Assembly: GCA_945860955.1 (NCBI GenBank)
Contig: CAMATH010000031.1
Coordinates: 1-64,000, forward strand
DNA length: 64,000 nt
Source: Planctomicrobium piriforme
Lineage (GTDB): Bacteria > Planctomycetota > Planctomycetia > Planctomycetales > Planctomycetaceae
Direction: 5' to 3'
Shown here piece after piece: positions 9,002-18,239 of the stretch. Each line of letters opens with the position of its first letter. The stretch's first letter is position 1. The position numbers and the translations under genes were made by a program. Under the pieces are notes generated by a model. The model was given only the letters and a program-made list of their open reading frames with translations, made no database searches and was not told the origin of the DNA.

Positions 9002-10996
9002 TTACCCGCCGCCGTTGTCACCGGCCCCGGCGGCGGTCGTCGCAATCACATCGCACAATCTGGTGATCAACTCGCGGGGCGGAAAGGGCTTTTGGATGAA
9101 TGCGCTCGCTCCCTGTTCCGACGTACCGGTCAACACTTCGCGTGCGCTGTATCCGCTCATGATCAGGACGGGGATCCTGGGGGCGAGAATTCGCAACTGT
9201 CGCAGTGTTTCCGTTCCATCCATCCGCGGCATCATCAAATCGAGCAAAACCGCCGAGATTGCGGACTGGTGTTGTGAAAAGACGTCAAGCCCCTGAAGCC
9301 CGTCCTCCGCGGTCAGGACCGTGAATCCCGCTCCCCCGAGAACCCGTTGGATAAAGTGTCGAACGGAGGGTTCATCCTCCACAACCAAAATCGTGCCGGC
9401 ACCGCGCGGCATGGGACTGGACGCCACGGGGGGAATGGCGGGCGAGGTCGCAACCTCAAAGTAGGGGAACAGCACTCGAAACGCAGTCCCCTTACCGGGT
9501 TCGCTGCAAACCTGAATCGACCCGTGGTGACCGCGCACGATTCCCAGCACCGCCGCCAGCCCCAGGCCTCGGCCGGTGAATTTTGTCGTGAAGAACGGCT
9601 CAAAAATCCGCGAGGCAGTCAAGGCGTCCATCCCCGCCCCGTTGTCAGACACTTCGACGAAGGAGTACCGACCGGCCGGAAGCTCCCCCGGAATGTAGGG
9701 TGAGCGCAATTCGTCGCCAGTGGCGAAACGAACTCCAGTCCGCAGTTCGATGACCCCCTCGCCACCGGTCATGGCGTCAGCGGCGTTGACGATGAGGTTC
9801 ATCACCACCTGGCGGATTTGAGTCGCATCCGCTTCGATGGTGGCCGTCTCCAGTCGCGGTTTGATCACCACCTTTTTTGAAACGGCCGAAAGCATCAGTT
9901 GGCCCATGTCGCGAACGAGCGTCGCCAGATCGACTTTCTCGACAACGAATTGGCCACGTCCCGAGTACGCCAGCATTTGCTGTGTCAAACTCGCAGCCTG
10001 ATTGGCCGCCTCTTCAATATCGCGCAACATCGGACAGATCGGGGAATCTTCCGGAAGTTCCATCAACGAAAGTTCGGCACAGCCCCGGATCGTCGTCAGC
10101 AGGTTGTTGAAATCGTGCGCGACCCCGCCAGCCAGCACGGCCAGGCTTTCCAGTTGCTGTGTCTGCTGGATCTTGGCGTCGAGCTTTTTCCGTTCCTCTT
10201 CAGCCCGTTTTCGATCTGTGATATCGAGCATCAAGCCGACGACGTTTTCCACTCCCCCTTCCATTTCCACCAATGAGGTGGAAATCGCCACGATCCGCCG
10301 CTCACCACCCTTGCGAACAATCTCCCATTCCTCGGAGTGCAGGTCGTCGCCGACACGCATCCGAGACATCCGTTCGATCGCCCGATTTCGTACCTCTTCG
10401 TCGGGATACAACGACTGGTACCACCCCAACCGGTTGATTTCCTCACAGGAATAACCGGTGATTTCGTCCATCCGTTCGTTCCAAACGGAGAACGCCACAT
10501 AGGGAAAATCGGGGATGGGGTAACAGACGCAAATTCCCTCCGCGGCAGTTCGGATGATCGTCTCGCGAAACGTGCTGGTCTTGCGAACCGTCTCCTCGGC
10601 TAGCACCTGGCCGGTGACGTCGATCGCAATTCCCCCCACCCACGCAGAGCCCCCGTTCGGTCGCGGGATCGCGAATTTGCTGATCACCGACTGGTGGACC
10701 ACACCGTCGGACTGTTCCAGCGTCTCGAACGAATGCAGGCCGGCATCTTTCGCGAGTGCCTGTCGATCGTGTTCTCGAAACTGCGCCGCGGTCGCCGCCG
10801 GGAAAATCTCGGCGTCGGTCTTGCCGTAAAGCTGATCGCGCGACGTTTGAAATGCCACCACCGCAGCGTCGTTGGCATATCGGTACCGACCTGCGTCATC
10901 TTTGATCCAGGCGAGCCCTGGGAGATGGCGCATGAAAAGCGAAAATCGGGTTTCGCAATCACACGGCGCAGGTTCGAGATCCAAGCGGTCGTTCAT
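9002..10996 (-). CDS. PAS-domain hybrid sensor histidine kinase with receiver domain
   Basis: 664 residues with no membrane segment, so probably a cytoplasmic sensor. Two PAS domains (about residues 15-135 and 140-262) are followed by a histidine kinase of the AHDFNNLL type. The phosphoacceptor is H294, the N box is NLIVNAADAM near 401-410, G1 is DNGAGMD at 451-457 and FEPFFTTK is at 465-472. A receiver domain (about 533-650) has the phosphoacceptor D586 in LLDLMMP and a conserved Lys in FIQKPF. No response regulator or output gene is adjacent, so the target is unknown. It is read towards the gene at 8097-8630, with hairpins between the two ends. Confidence 0.95.
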   Translation of the reverse strand: MNDRLDLEPAPCDCETRFSLFMRHLPGLAWIKDDAGRYRYANDAAVVAFQTSRDQLYGKTDAEIFPAATAAQFREHDRQALAKDAGLHSFETLEQSDGVVHQSVISKFAIPRPNGGSAWVGGIAIDVTGQVLAEETVRKTSTFRETIIRTAAEGICVCYPIPDFPYVAFSVWNERMDEITGYSCEEINRLGWYQSLYPDEEVRNRAIERMSRMRVGDDLHSEEWEIVRKGGERRIVAISTSLVEMEGGVENVVGLMLDITDRKRAEEERKKLDAKIQQTQQLESLAVLAGGVAHDFNNLLTTIRGCAELSLMELPEDSPICPMLRDIEEAANQAASLTQQMLAYSGRGQFVVEKVDLATLVRDMGQLMLSAVSKKVVIKPRLETATIEADATQIRQVVMNLIVNAADAMTGGEGVIELRTGVRFATGDELRSPYIPGELPAGRYSFVEVSDNGAGMDALTASRIFEPFFTTKFTGRGLGLAAVLGIVRGHHGSIQVCSEPGKGTAFRVLFPYFEVATSPAIPPVASSPMPRGAGTILVVEDEPSVRHFIQRVLGGAGFTVLTAEDGLQGLDVFSQHQSAISAVLLDLMMPRMDGTETLRQLRILAPRIPVLIMSGYSAREVLTGTSEQGASAFIQKPFPPRELITRLCDVIATTAAGAGDNGGG

Positions 10997-11463
10997 GCAA
11001 TGTTCGACGCCTCAGAAACACCAATCACTTCACTCGACGCGAGAAGGTTTCCGCGGACACACGATCCACGGAAGAGTCAACACCGCAACCCGAGATCAAT
11101 CCAAAAGCGACCCTCGACTCCTAGGGAGTTCTCGTAGTCGCGTTCCGCAACGTGGGAACCAGAGGAACGGAGTCTCCGTCTACACTTCCGACCGGCACGT
11201 GCGAAGCGATGAGGCGAGCGCGCGCAGCGTCTCTCCGACTTCGAATTCCCGAACGTGGTCGCGTGGAAAATGTGAGCCGCAGCTCGGTTTGGGAACGGGG
11301 CCGACGCGCCAGACTGCGACGCAGACCGAACGCTTCGATGGCCGCATTCAAGGCGCACCGCAGATCGCGTCACCGATTCCACGGACCTAAAGGCTCGGCC
11401 CGCTTTCGAGTGACGAACTCGCGCGAATTTTCACCTGTGGACTCGATTTAGTCAACAGGTGAA
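10997..11463. other. Gene-free stretch upstream of the histidine kinase
   Basis: 467 bp between two minus-strand genes. Overlapping open frames of 60-170 codons exist on both strands, but they are Arg/Ser-rich, mutually overlapping and match no family I know, so I take them as GC-rich noise. The stretch should hold the promoter of the histidine kinase gene; I could not find a convincing one. Confidence 0.6.
11430..11463 (-). terminator. Hairpin directly after the helicase stop codon
   Basis: Arms at 11430-11443 and 11450-11463 are complementary over 14 bp with one mismatch and a 6-nt loop. The hairpin abuts the helicase stop codon (11464-11466 on the minus strand). No T-run follows on that strand, so termination may need a factor. 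Confidence 0.5.
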
Positions 11464-12702
11464 TCACACCGCAGCCCACTCTTCCGCTTCGTCTGGCTCG
11501 GTGGCCGAGACTTGGGCCGGGGGGGCGACCGCCGGCTTGGCCGGTGGTCTACGACAGGATTCATATCCGTCGAACTGGTATTGTGGCAGCAGTTTGTTGA
11601 TCCGGATTTCGATATTCGTCAACTGTTCGCCCTCTTCGCGGGTGACAAACGTGAACGCGAACCCGGCCTCACCCGAAAGTCGTCCCGTGCGGCCGATCCG
11701 ATGGACGTAGTCGTCGCAATACTCGGGAACGTCGTAATTGATAATGTGCGACACGCTCGTGACGTCGATCCCGCGTCCCACCACGTCGGTCGCGATCAAC
11801 AATCGTACCTTGCCTTCGCGGAACTGTTTCATCACGCGGTCACGCACGTTTTGTGCGAGATCCCCATGAATTGCCGCAACACCGGGGAGTTTTTTCGACA
11901 TCCGGTTGTGTAGCGCGTCGGCACCGCGTTTGGTTCGGCAAAACACGATCGCCTGCCGGGGACGCTCCTGGTACAAGAGCCGGGCCAGAGTGCTGAGCTT
12001 CCGATCCCCATCAACCGAGACGTAGTACTGGTCGACGGTCTCCACGACAACCTGATTGGCCGACACGTCGATCCGTAGCGGATCTCTCATGTAGCGGTGG
12101 GCGAGCCGTTCGACCGGGCCGGGAAGGGTGGCCGACAGCAGCAGTGTCTGCCGTTCGGTTGGGCAACGCCTGAGAATCTTCTCGATATCGGGCCGAAAGC
12201 CGATGTCGAGCATGCGGTCGGCCTCATCCAGCACGACAATTTTGAGGCCATCGAGCGACAGCACCCGACGGGTGAGCAGGTCGATGATTCGACCCGGTGT
12301 GCCAATCACGATCTGGGCACCACGGCGGATGTCGTCAATCTGCCGTTGGATGGTTTTGCCCCCCACACAGCATGCAAACTTGACGGGGCGGGTGAATGCG
12401 AGTTTTTCGCATTCTGCGGCGACCTGGGCGCTCAATTCCCGAGTAGGAGTGAGAACCAATGCCTGGACGTGCGGCTCGTCTTCATCGATCAATTCGAGAA
12501 TGGGAAGACAAAATGCCGCCGTCTTTCCGGTTCCGGTTCGTGCCTGGCCAATGCAGTCGCGCCCCGTCAGGGCCTCAGGAATGAACGCCGACTGAATCGA
12601 ACTCGGTACCTCGTAATTGACGTTCGCAAGTGCCTTGAGCCTATCGGGCGAAAGACCCAACTGACGGAACCCGAGTACGGGTTCGGAACTGCCTTGTGAC
12701 AA
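11464..12702 (-). CDS. DEAD-box RNA helicase
   Basis: 412 residues from a TTG at 12702, which follows AGGAG (12711-12715) by 8 nt. A longer in-frame version starts with TTG/ATG near 12855 and adds about 51 Arg-rich residues without a good ribosome-binding site. All helicase motifs are present: Q motif (FRQLGL ... PSSIQ), [24 protein letters not shown], and HRIGRTGR. The C-terminal tail is short and Pro/Ala-rich. It is a cytoplasmic ATP-dependent RNA unwinding enzyme of the RhlE/CsdA type, acting in ribosome assembly or RNA decay. It seems to be a single-gene unit with a hairpin at its end. Confidence 0.95.
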   Translation of the reverse strand: MSQGSSEPVLGFRQLGLSPDRLKALANVNYEVPSSIQSAFIPEALTGRDCIGQARTGTGKTAAFCLPILELIDEDEPHVQALVLTPTRELSAQVAAECEKLAFTRPVKFACCVGGKTIQRQIDDIRRGAQIVIGTPGRIIDLLTRRVLSLDGLKIVVLDEADRMLDIGFRPDIEKILRRCPTERQTLLLSATLPGPVERLAHRYMRDPLRIDVSANQVVVETVDQYYVSVDGDRKLSTLARLLYQERPRQAIVFCRTKRGADALHNRMSKKLPGVAAIHGDLAQNVRDRVMKQFREGKVRLLIATDVVGRGIDVTSVSHIINYDVPEYCDDYVHRIGRTGRLSGEAGFAFTFVTREEGEQLTNIEIRINKLLPQYQFDGYESCRRPPAKPAVAPPAQVSATEPDEAEEWAAV

Positions 12703-12941
12703 GTAGGAAACTCCTGAAGAAACGAGAACTCTGGTTGCCGGCCATTCGCCTTCCGGCTGCGCGCTGCGACCCTTTCCCGGGCCGACTCCAACACGACGAT
12801 CTGATCTGTGGCCCTCTGTCGCCACACGATTCATCAAAATTCTTCGATTCATCAAGAGTAGGGGTTCGGGTGAGGTTCGTCAATGGGATAACATGGAAAT
12901 CGAACTCTTCACGTTGAATTCACCCCACTCAATTGGACCAC

Positions 12942-13712
12942 ATGGCCTCAGCTCAAACAGACACTCTTTGGAACCCTCAACTCTATCAAGGGAGTCATTC
13001 GTTCGTTTGGAAACTCGGGGCGTCGGTGGTCGAACTGCTGGCTCCCCAGGCGGGGGAGCGAATTCTCGACCTGGGTTGCGGCACGGGGCAACTGACGGCG
13101 GAGATCGCCAAGAGTGGTGCCGACGTTTTGGGAATCGACAACTCCGAGAAAATGCTCGCAGAGGCCCGGCGAAACCATCCCGGAATTCGTTTTCAGCAAG
13201 GGGACGCTCGAACATTCGCCGTCGACGAGCCTTTTGATGCCCTGTTTTCGAACGCCGTTTTGCACTGGGTCAAGCCTCCAGAACAGGCCGTCGGGCGGAT
13301 TCATGCCGCTTTAAAGCCGGGGGGAAGGTTTGTCGCCGAGTTTGGCGGCCGGGGGAATACCGAGTTGATGCAGGAGGCGTTTCGACGGCTGGTGCGCGAG
13401 GCGGGGATCAGCAACTTCGAAACGCCGTGGTTCTTCCCGGGAATCGGCGAGTACGCTTCGCTCCTGGAAGCCCACGGTTTCGAGGTATTAAATGCAGCGC
13501 TAGTCGATCGACCGACCGCGCTGGACGGGGAACACGGCCTGCGGAACTGGTTCGAAATGTTCCTTTCCAACACATTGGATCAGCTTTCATCCCTCGAACT
13601 GCGGTCGCGGTTGCTGGAGGATGTCGAAGCCGAGCTGAGGCCTCGGCTGTACCAGAATGGGACATGGTACGCCGACTACCGAAGGTTGAGGCTGGTCGCG
13701 CGGCGGCAGTGA
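12942..13712 (+). CDS. Class I SAM-dependent methyltransferase
   Basis: 256 residues from the ATG at 12942 (a TTG lies three codons upstream). Motif I is ILDLGCGTGQL, followed by an acidic ribose-binding residue in VLGIDNS and the motif IV region DALFSNAVLHWV. The pattern FSNAVLHWV with LKPGGRF is typical of the trans-aconitate methyltransferase/ubiE-like group that methylates small molecules. The substrate is unknown. It is divergent from the helicase gene and convergent with the small membrane protein that follows, with only 2 nt between their ends. Confidence 0.9.
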   Translation: MASAQTDTLWNPQLYQGSHSFVWKLGASVVELLAPQAGERILDLGCGTGQLTAEIAKSGADVLGIDNSEKMLAEARRNHPGIRFQQGDARTFAVDEPFDALFSNAVLHWVKPPEQAVGRIHAALKPGGRFVAEFGGRGNTELMQEAFRRLVREAGISNFETPWFFPGIGEYASLLEAHGFEVLNAALVDRPTALDGEHGLRNWFEMFLSNTLDQLSSLELRSRLLEDVEAELRPRLYQNGTWYADYRRLRLVARRQ

Positions 13713-13714
13713 CT

Positions 13715-14149
13715 TCACGAATTCGTTTCCCCGCAACCCCGTTCCAGCGCCCAGATCATTCCGCCGAGGGTCGCAAAGCCTGGCCCCTCGGTCAGGATCC
13801 ACCACATCGGTAAACCGCTTGCCATGTCGATGCCGACCAGCATCCCGCCGTGTGCCATGGAGACGATCGCCAGAAATCGGATCAATCGGCGGTAACGCGG
13901 GATGTCACCCGCGACATAACACAGCGCGAGGCCATGCGCGGCGTACATCGCCGAGACGTTGCGGGCGAGATAAGCAGCGATCGGCGCTGTGGGAAACTGC
14001 CCCAGGCCGGCGAATTGGTGGAGCGACTCGATGGCTGACACCGGGAGGAAACAGACGGCAATGGCCAGAAAGTCCAGTCCGCCGAGGAGCCGCAGTGCAC
14101 AGCGCAGACGGCGTTCCGCAGGCGGAAGTTGTGTCGGCGGTGGTGACAA
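13715..14149 (-). CDS. Small four-helix membrane protein
   Basis: 144 residues starting at a TTG (14149) with a weak GGAG upstream. Four hydrophobic segments are visible (about residues 22-38, 57-82, 88-108 and 112-132), with short polar ends. A conserved-looking YLARNVSAMYAAHGLALCYV stretch forms helix two, and the sequence GDIPRYRRLIRF lies in the loop. I believe such proteins recur in planctomycetes but cannot name a function. It follows the DUF4912 gene in the same direction, 113 nt apart, with a strong hairpin in between. Confidence 0.65.
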   Translation of the reverse strand: MSPPPTQLPPAERRLRCALRLLGGLDFLAIAVCFLPVSAIESLHQFAGLGQFPTAPIAAYLARNVSAMYAAHGLALCYVAGDIPRYRRLIRFLAIVSMAHGGMLVGIDMASGLPMWWILTEGPGFATLGGMIWALERGCGETNS

Positions 14150-14191
14150 TTACTCAAATCTCCACGTGACCGCAAAGTTGATGCTCCCGCA

Positions 14192-14247
14192 GAGCCGCGC
14201 CCGTCAGGAAGCGGTAGCCGATCACCGCTTCCTGACGGGCGCGGCTC
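14192..14247. repeat. 24-bp perfect hairpin repeat, copy 1
   Basis: Arms at 14192-14215 and 14224-14247 are perfectly complementary over 24 bp around an 8-nt loop; the core is GCCCGTCAGGAAGCGGT. Related copies occur at 50472-50527 (a few mismatches) and 62160-62212 (degenerate right arm). It lies just after the DUF4912 stop codon and may double as its terminator. Confidence 0.8.
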
Positions 14248-14262
14248 GGGTTGAATTCGAGG

Positions 14263-15459
14263 CTATTCGCCTGTCATTTCCGTGTGGCCGCCATCGAAGT
14301 ATTGGCGTTCGAGTTCTTTGGTGTTGCGTTCCATTGCCAGCACAATCATGCGGCGTTCGTTGCCCCGCGGATCCATCGCGGTGAACGCCAGAACCTGTCG
14401 CCCTTCAGGCTGGTTGATCCGCAAGGTGAATGAACCATCGTCGCGAAGTTCGACCGATTCCCCCTGTACGGTCAACGCCGATCCGGGACGTGTGTTGCCG
14501 TGAATGACCAGCTCTGTCGCCAGTTTGAACGTGAATTCGCCCGTGAGTCGCTCGCGGGTGGCGGCCGGGCCGAAATGGGCGATTGTCGAAAACCCGATCG
14601 GTCGGGCGGGGTTGGCATCATCCCCGGCTCCCTCTCCGTCGACCATGACGCCGTGTTCGGAAAACGCGCCGACCGATGTGGGATCCGTCAAGCGGGCGGC
14701 GTTCAATTTGGGCATGTGGCAGATGCCAGATTTCGCCATCGCGAAGAACGTGCCACTGCTTCCCCGATAACCGATGTGGACCCGGAACGCCCGGCCGGGT
14801 GTGGGGACCGGGAGATACCAGGTGCTGGAGTTGGAATCAATGACCGCGTCTTTGACGAACGTTTCGTTGCCGGCGGAAGCGTCGTCGGAATGGATTCGAA
14901 ACAGGCGCAGCACGGGAATGGCACGATGCCATTCCGGTCCCAGTCGGGTCTCGGCACGACGCACACTGTCGCGTGACAGCAACCACGAGATGCGGATCCA
15001 ATGGGGATCGCACGCCGAGGCGACCAGCAGGTTCTTGCCGCGCGCGTTCCCCGCGTCACCGGTACTGAGGTCTCGGTGTCGTACGATCGGGGGAGCAGCG
15101 GTCGGATCGCCTGCACGACCGGACTCGGTATTCGCACGGGGTGCTGGTGTTCTCGGCTTGGTGGGTTGCGTTGCTGTGGCGGTCGGCTTTGCGACGACTG
15201 TCGGTGGCTTTTTGGCGACTCGGCCATTTCGGGAGGGCGCGACCGACTTCTTACTCGAGTTCGCGGCGGCCGCTTTGGTGCGGCTGGCGGGTTTTGAAGT
15301 GCCCGAGTGAGTCTTGCTATTATTAGAGGTCGGTTGACCCTGTTGCAGTGCCCGCAGCAACTGGGGTTTCGAAAGCGAAGCTGCCCCGGCGACTCCCTGT
15401 TTTCGAGCCAGGACTTCGAGGTCTTTGCGGGAGAGCGACTGCAGTGAGTCGGGCGACAT
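14263..15459 (-). CDS. DUF4912 protein with N-terminal Rho-N-like segment
   Basis: 398 residues from the ATG at 15459. Residues 1-40 (SLSRKDLEVLARKQGV ... SKPQLLRALQ) look like the SAP/Rho N-terminal helical motif that binds nucleic acid. A low-complexity Lys/Ser/Thr/Pro-rich linker of roughly 100 residues follows. The rest fits DUF4912 (DPHWIRISWLLSRDSV ... YLPVPTPGRAFRVHIGYRG), a domain of unknown role seen in many bacteria. The C-terminal part continues as a beta-rich region. Function unknown; the Rho-N-like end hints at nucleic acid binding. It is divergent from the ATP synthase operon. Confidence 0.85.
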   Translation of the reverse strand: MSPDSLQSLSRKDLEVLARKQGVAGAASLSKPQLLRALQQGQPTSNNSKTHSGTSKPASRTKAAAANSSKKSVAPSRNGRVAKKPPTVVAKPTATATQPTKPRTPAPRANTESGRAGDPTAAPPIVRHRDLSTGDAGNARGKNLLVASACDPHWIRISWLLSRDSVRRAETRLGPEWHRAIPVLRLFRIHSDDASAGNETFVKDAVIDSNSSTWYLPVPTPGRAFRVHIGYRGSSGTFFAMAKSGICHMPKLNAARLTDPTSVGAFSEHGVMVDGEGAGDDANPARPIGFSTIAHFGPAATRERLTGEFTFKLATELVIHGNTRPGSALTVQGESVELRDDGSFTLRINQPEGRQVLAFTAMDPRGNERRMIVLAMERNTKELERQYFDGGHTEMTGE

Positions 15460-15932
15460 GGCGCGGGAGTGACGTCCGAAGAGGGAAGAAACCAAGCGGG
15501 GGTGTCGAGCCGGCGCGGTCCTCGCCCCCAGTTCCACGAGCTTCCATTCTCACAAACAAGAACGAGAGACGCTTCAAGATCGTCTCGAAATCGGCCTGAA
15601 CCATTATTAACGCGTGGGGGGCGCGGCTGCAACGCCTGCGATCGGGATCGGCGCTGCTCCGGGGACAATTTGTCCGAATGTAAGGGATTGTCAGCCGGGA
15701 TCTTACATCGCTGCGCCTGTTCGCCGACAGCTAAGCGGGAAAGTCTCCACGGGCTAACGCTTTTGTCGTGGGGTCAGGGGATTCATTCCGATATCGCTGA
15801 ATCGTCCTGAACCCGTCTGTCCAAATTCCATCCACCACCTTTGAGAATTTGCGATCCATCGGCACAGGCACTTTGACACCGCGCCCTCGGGTCAGTATTC
15901 TTCAGCCCGAAGTCCAAATCAGCGTTCCGGTT
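15460..15932. other. Divergent upstream region of the ATP synthase operon
   Basis: 473 bp between the DUF4912 gene (minus) and the first ATP synthase gene (plus). It must carry the promoters of both. No hexamer pair stands out. I see no gene in it; the open frames are short and unlike any family known to me. Confidence 0.6.
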
Positions 15933-16226
15933 ATGGCCCCCACCCCCGAAGATCGAGTCCCCTCGGTAGTTCAGGGTTATCAACGGGCCTCGGAGATCAT
16001 CTCCGTCGCCCTGACGATGACGCTGCCGGCGCTGTGCGGACTTTGGCTCGATTCGTGGCTCGGCAGTTCCCCTTGGATTCTGATTGCGGGGGCAGTGCTG
16101 GGTTTGGGGTCGGGTTTGTTGCAGTTGCTGCGGATTTCCGCTCCCACTTCACGTCGCCGGCGTTTGGCCGCGCGGCCTGACAATACCGGGGGAGAGAATT
16201 CGCGACCGTCGTCGGGGTCCGCCTGA
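15933..16226 (+). CDS. AtpZ/AtpI-like ATP synthase accessory membrane protein
   Basis: 97 residues from the ATG at 15933; an in-frame TTG at 15849 would add 28 residues. Two hydrophobic helices (about residues 22-42 and 46-64) match the AtpZ pattern, with the signature PALCGLWLDSWLGSSPW between the helices and LGLGSGLLQLLRI after it. AtpZ/AtpI proteins help assemble the c-ring or supply magnesium or calcium to the synthase. It is the first gene of the atp operon. The C-terminal 30 residues are Arg-rich and then polar. Confidence 0.85.
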   Translation: MAPTPEDRVPSVVQGYQRASEIISVALTMTLPALCGLWLDSWLGSSPWILIAGAVLGLGSGLLQLLRISAPTSRRRRLAARPDNTGGENSRPSSGSA

Positions 16227-16260
16227 CCTCGAAATCAACCTGATTGAGACGATTTGGCGG

Positions 16261-16704
16261 ATGGTGAACTGGCGACCGCGATGTGTGAGAGGGCGGATCG
16301 GTCTGTTGACTGCGGTCGCTCTGTTGGTGGCGCTGGTCGCCGCTCCGATTGCGAACTCGATTTTCGGCCGTTCCGGAATTCTCGCAGTTGGTATCGCCTG
16401 CGTTAGTTGCCTGTTGCCGGGATGTGTGCTATTCGTTCTCGCACGTCGCTGGACGCAAGGCTCAGCTCAGCTCAATTTGATGCTGGCGGGGATGGCGTTG
16501 CGAGGCGTGTGTTGTGTGCTGGCGGGTGTGGCGATGGAATTTCCACTCCAAATCCCGCGCGACAATTACCTGATCTGGTTGTGTGTCTTTTACTTCCCGA
16601 TGCTCGCGTGCGAGACATCGCTGATTTTGCAAAAAGACCACGCCGAGCGCTCCCCTGCGGGAGTGTCGGCGAACGACCCGGTCGAGTCGACCAAAACTCC
16701 TTGA
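16261..16704 (+). CDS. Small membrane protein of the atp operon (putative subunit I-like)
   Basis: 147 residues from the ATG at 16261; an earlier frame start at 16084 would overlap the AtpZ-like gene. Four hydrophobic segments are visible (about residues 15-30, 38-60, 70-90 and 96-120). Its place between the AtpZ-like gene and atpB is where AtpI/AtpR proteins are found. Sequence similarity to AtpI is not obvious to me, so the role as an assembly factor comes from position. It ends 60 nt before atpB. Confidence 0.7.
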   Translation: MVNWRPRCVRGRIGLLTAVALLVALVAAPIANSIFGRSGILAVGIACVSCLLPGCVLFVLARRWTQGSAQLNLMLAGMALRGVCCVLAGVAMEFPLQIPRDNYLIWLCVFYFPMLACETSLILQKDHAERSPAGVSANDPVESTKTP

Positions 16705-16764
16705 ACCAACTTCCTTCGGGACATCATTCACCGGATCGCCTCTGGCTGAAAGATTCGAGACACC

Positions 16765-17781
16765 ATGGCTGAGGGACATCACGACGTCTTCCATCACGTG
16801 CGCGACGCGTGGGAGTTTGTGTTACCGGAATTCCTCGGTGGCGTGTACGAAATTCCTCAGCCGTTCGGGAAGAATGTCTTCCCCATCACCAAGTTCATGA
16901 TCATTGAGGTGGTGGCGCTGGTTCTCGCGTTCGTGATTTTCCGTGGTCTGGCGAAACGGGTCGCGACCGGCGAACCGGTCAAGGGTCGGTTCTGGAATTT
17001 TTTCGAATCGATCCTGCTGTTTTTGCGAGATGAAGTCGTCCGCCCTACAATTGGCGACGATCACGGTCACGGCCACGACGATCACGGGCATGCTGGCCAC
17101 GGTTCGCATGGTCAAGAGCCTGAACTGCACGGGTCGCCTGCACTCGGAATGGCGTCAGTGGTCGTTCCGGTCATTGACGGTTCGGTCCCGCACCACGATC
17201 ACCACGCGGCTCCCGCACTGGCGACTGCTGGCGGCGGGGCGGTCGCGGTCGGTCACCCGGCGGATCAGTATCTGCCGTTTATCTGGTCGGTCTTCTTCTT
17301 CATTCTGTTCTGCAACCTACTGGGGGCGGTCCCCTCGCTCGGATCGCCGACGGGGAATTTGTGGGTGACCACCGTTTTGGCGCTGTTCACTTTCGCGGTC
17401 GTCCTGCGGGCTGGCTTCGAGGCGATGGGTTTCGTCGGATTCTGGAAGGCTCTGATCCCAGCCATGGAACTTCCGTTCCCGCTCGGCTTGGCAATTAAGC
17501 CACTGATGTGGGTCATCGAATTTGTCGGTTTGATCATTAAGCACGGCGTGCTGGCCGTTCGATTGTTCGCCAACATCATGGCCGGCCATACGGTCATCGC
17601 GGTCATTTTGGGATTCATCGCCCAGGCCTATGGGAGCAAATTGATCTACATTGTCGCCCCGGCGAGTGTTCTCGGTCAGATCGGCGTCGGTCTGCTGGAG
17701 CTGTTCGTGGCGTTCCTGCAGGCGTATGTTTTCGCCTACTTGTCGACATTGTTCATTGCGGCTGCCAAGCATCCGCACTAG
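16765..17781 (+). CDS. atpB: ATP synthase Fo subunit a, with His-rich loop
   Basis: 338 residues, longer than the usual 240-290. It forms the proton half-channels against the c-ring. The essential Arg is R266 in the family motif AVRLFANIMAGH, and Q319 is in the last helix. The extra length is a His/Gly/Asp-rich insert at about residues 98-150, with some 12 histidines, between the first helix (about 43-62) and the second (about 170-190). In known structures this loop faces the cytoplasm near subunit b. The His-rich loop may bind metal, but that is a guess from composition. Confidence 0.97.
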   Translation: MAEGHHDVFHHVRDAWEFVLPEFLGGVYEIPQPFGKNVFPITKFMIIEVVALVLAFVIFRGLAKRVATGEPVKGRFWNFFESILLFLRDEVVRPTIGDDHGHGHDDHGHAGHGSHGQEPELHGSPALGMASVVVPVIDGSVPHHDHHAAPALATAGGGAVAVGHPADQYLPFIWSVFFFILFCNLLGAVPSLGSPTGNLWVTTVLALFTFAVVLRAGFEAMGFVGFWKALIPAMELPFPLGLAIKPLMWVIEFVGLIIKHGVLAVRLFANIMAGHTVIAVILGFIAQAYGSKLIYIVAPASVLGQIGVGLLELFVAFLQAYVFAYLSTLFIAAAKHPH

Positions 17782-17896
17782 AGTCTGGCACCACCGCCAA
17801 TGTGCGGCGTGGGGTGTCTTGAAGAGTGTGTGTTCCGCGCTGCTCGCGCTACCGTCCAACTCGTTCCGTTCGTCTAAGTCCAAAGAGGAGAATCAC

Positions 17897-18190
17897 GTGA
17901 ATCGTACACTGCGCACGCTGGCCATGGCGTTGGGATTGATGCTGCTGTCCACCCCGGTCTTTGCCGCTGATGAAGCCGCCCCACTGGTCATTTTCTCGGC
18001 GTCGTTCGGTGCCGCCGTCACGATCCTGGGTGCCGGCTACGGTTTCGCCAAGATTGGCTCGGCCGCTCTGGAGAGCATCGCCCGTCAGCCCGAAGCGGCT
18101 GGCGACATCCGCGGCTCGATGATTTTCGCCGCCGCTCTGCTGGAAGGGGCGACCTTCTTCGCGTTGATCGTTTGCATCGCCCGCGGTTAG
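17897..18190 (+). CDS. atpE: ATP synthase Fo subunit c, with signal-peptide-like N-terminus
   Basis: 97 residues from a GTG at 17897, with AGAGGAG at 17884-17890 giving 6-nt spacing. Other starts in this frame lie far upstream in a region that is not subunit-c-like. The two c-ring helices are residues 30-58 and 74-94. The polar loop RQP is at 63-65 and the proton-binding Glu is E83. No second Na+ ligand pattern (such as E-S/T) follows E83, so proton coupling is likely. Residues 1-23 look like a cleavable signal peptide ending in VFA. The family is normally about 70-80 residues without such a leader. Confidence 0.95.
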   Translation: MNRTLRTLAMALGLMLLSTPVFAADEAAPLVIFSASFGAAVTILGAGYGFAKIGSAALESIARQPEAAGDIRGSMIFAAALLEGATFFALIVCIARG

Positions 18191-18239
18191 TTCTTCGGTC
18201 GCACACGTTTCCGCAATCTTGGTCGGAAAGGGAATTGGC

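Noticed and set aside
10694-11451. Several overlapping frames of 70-170 codons in the gap at 10997-11463
   Set aside because: They overlap one another on both strands, are Arg/Ser-rich and have no ribosome-binding site or recognisable domain.
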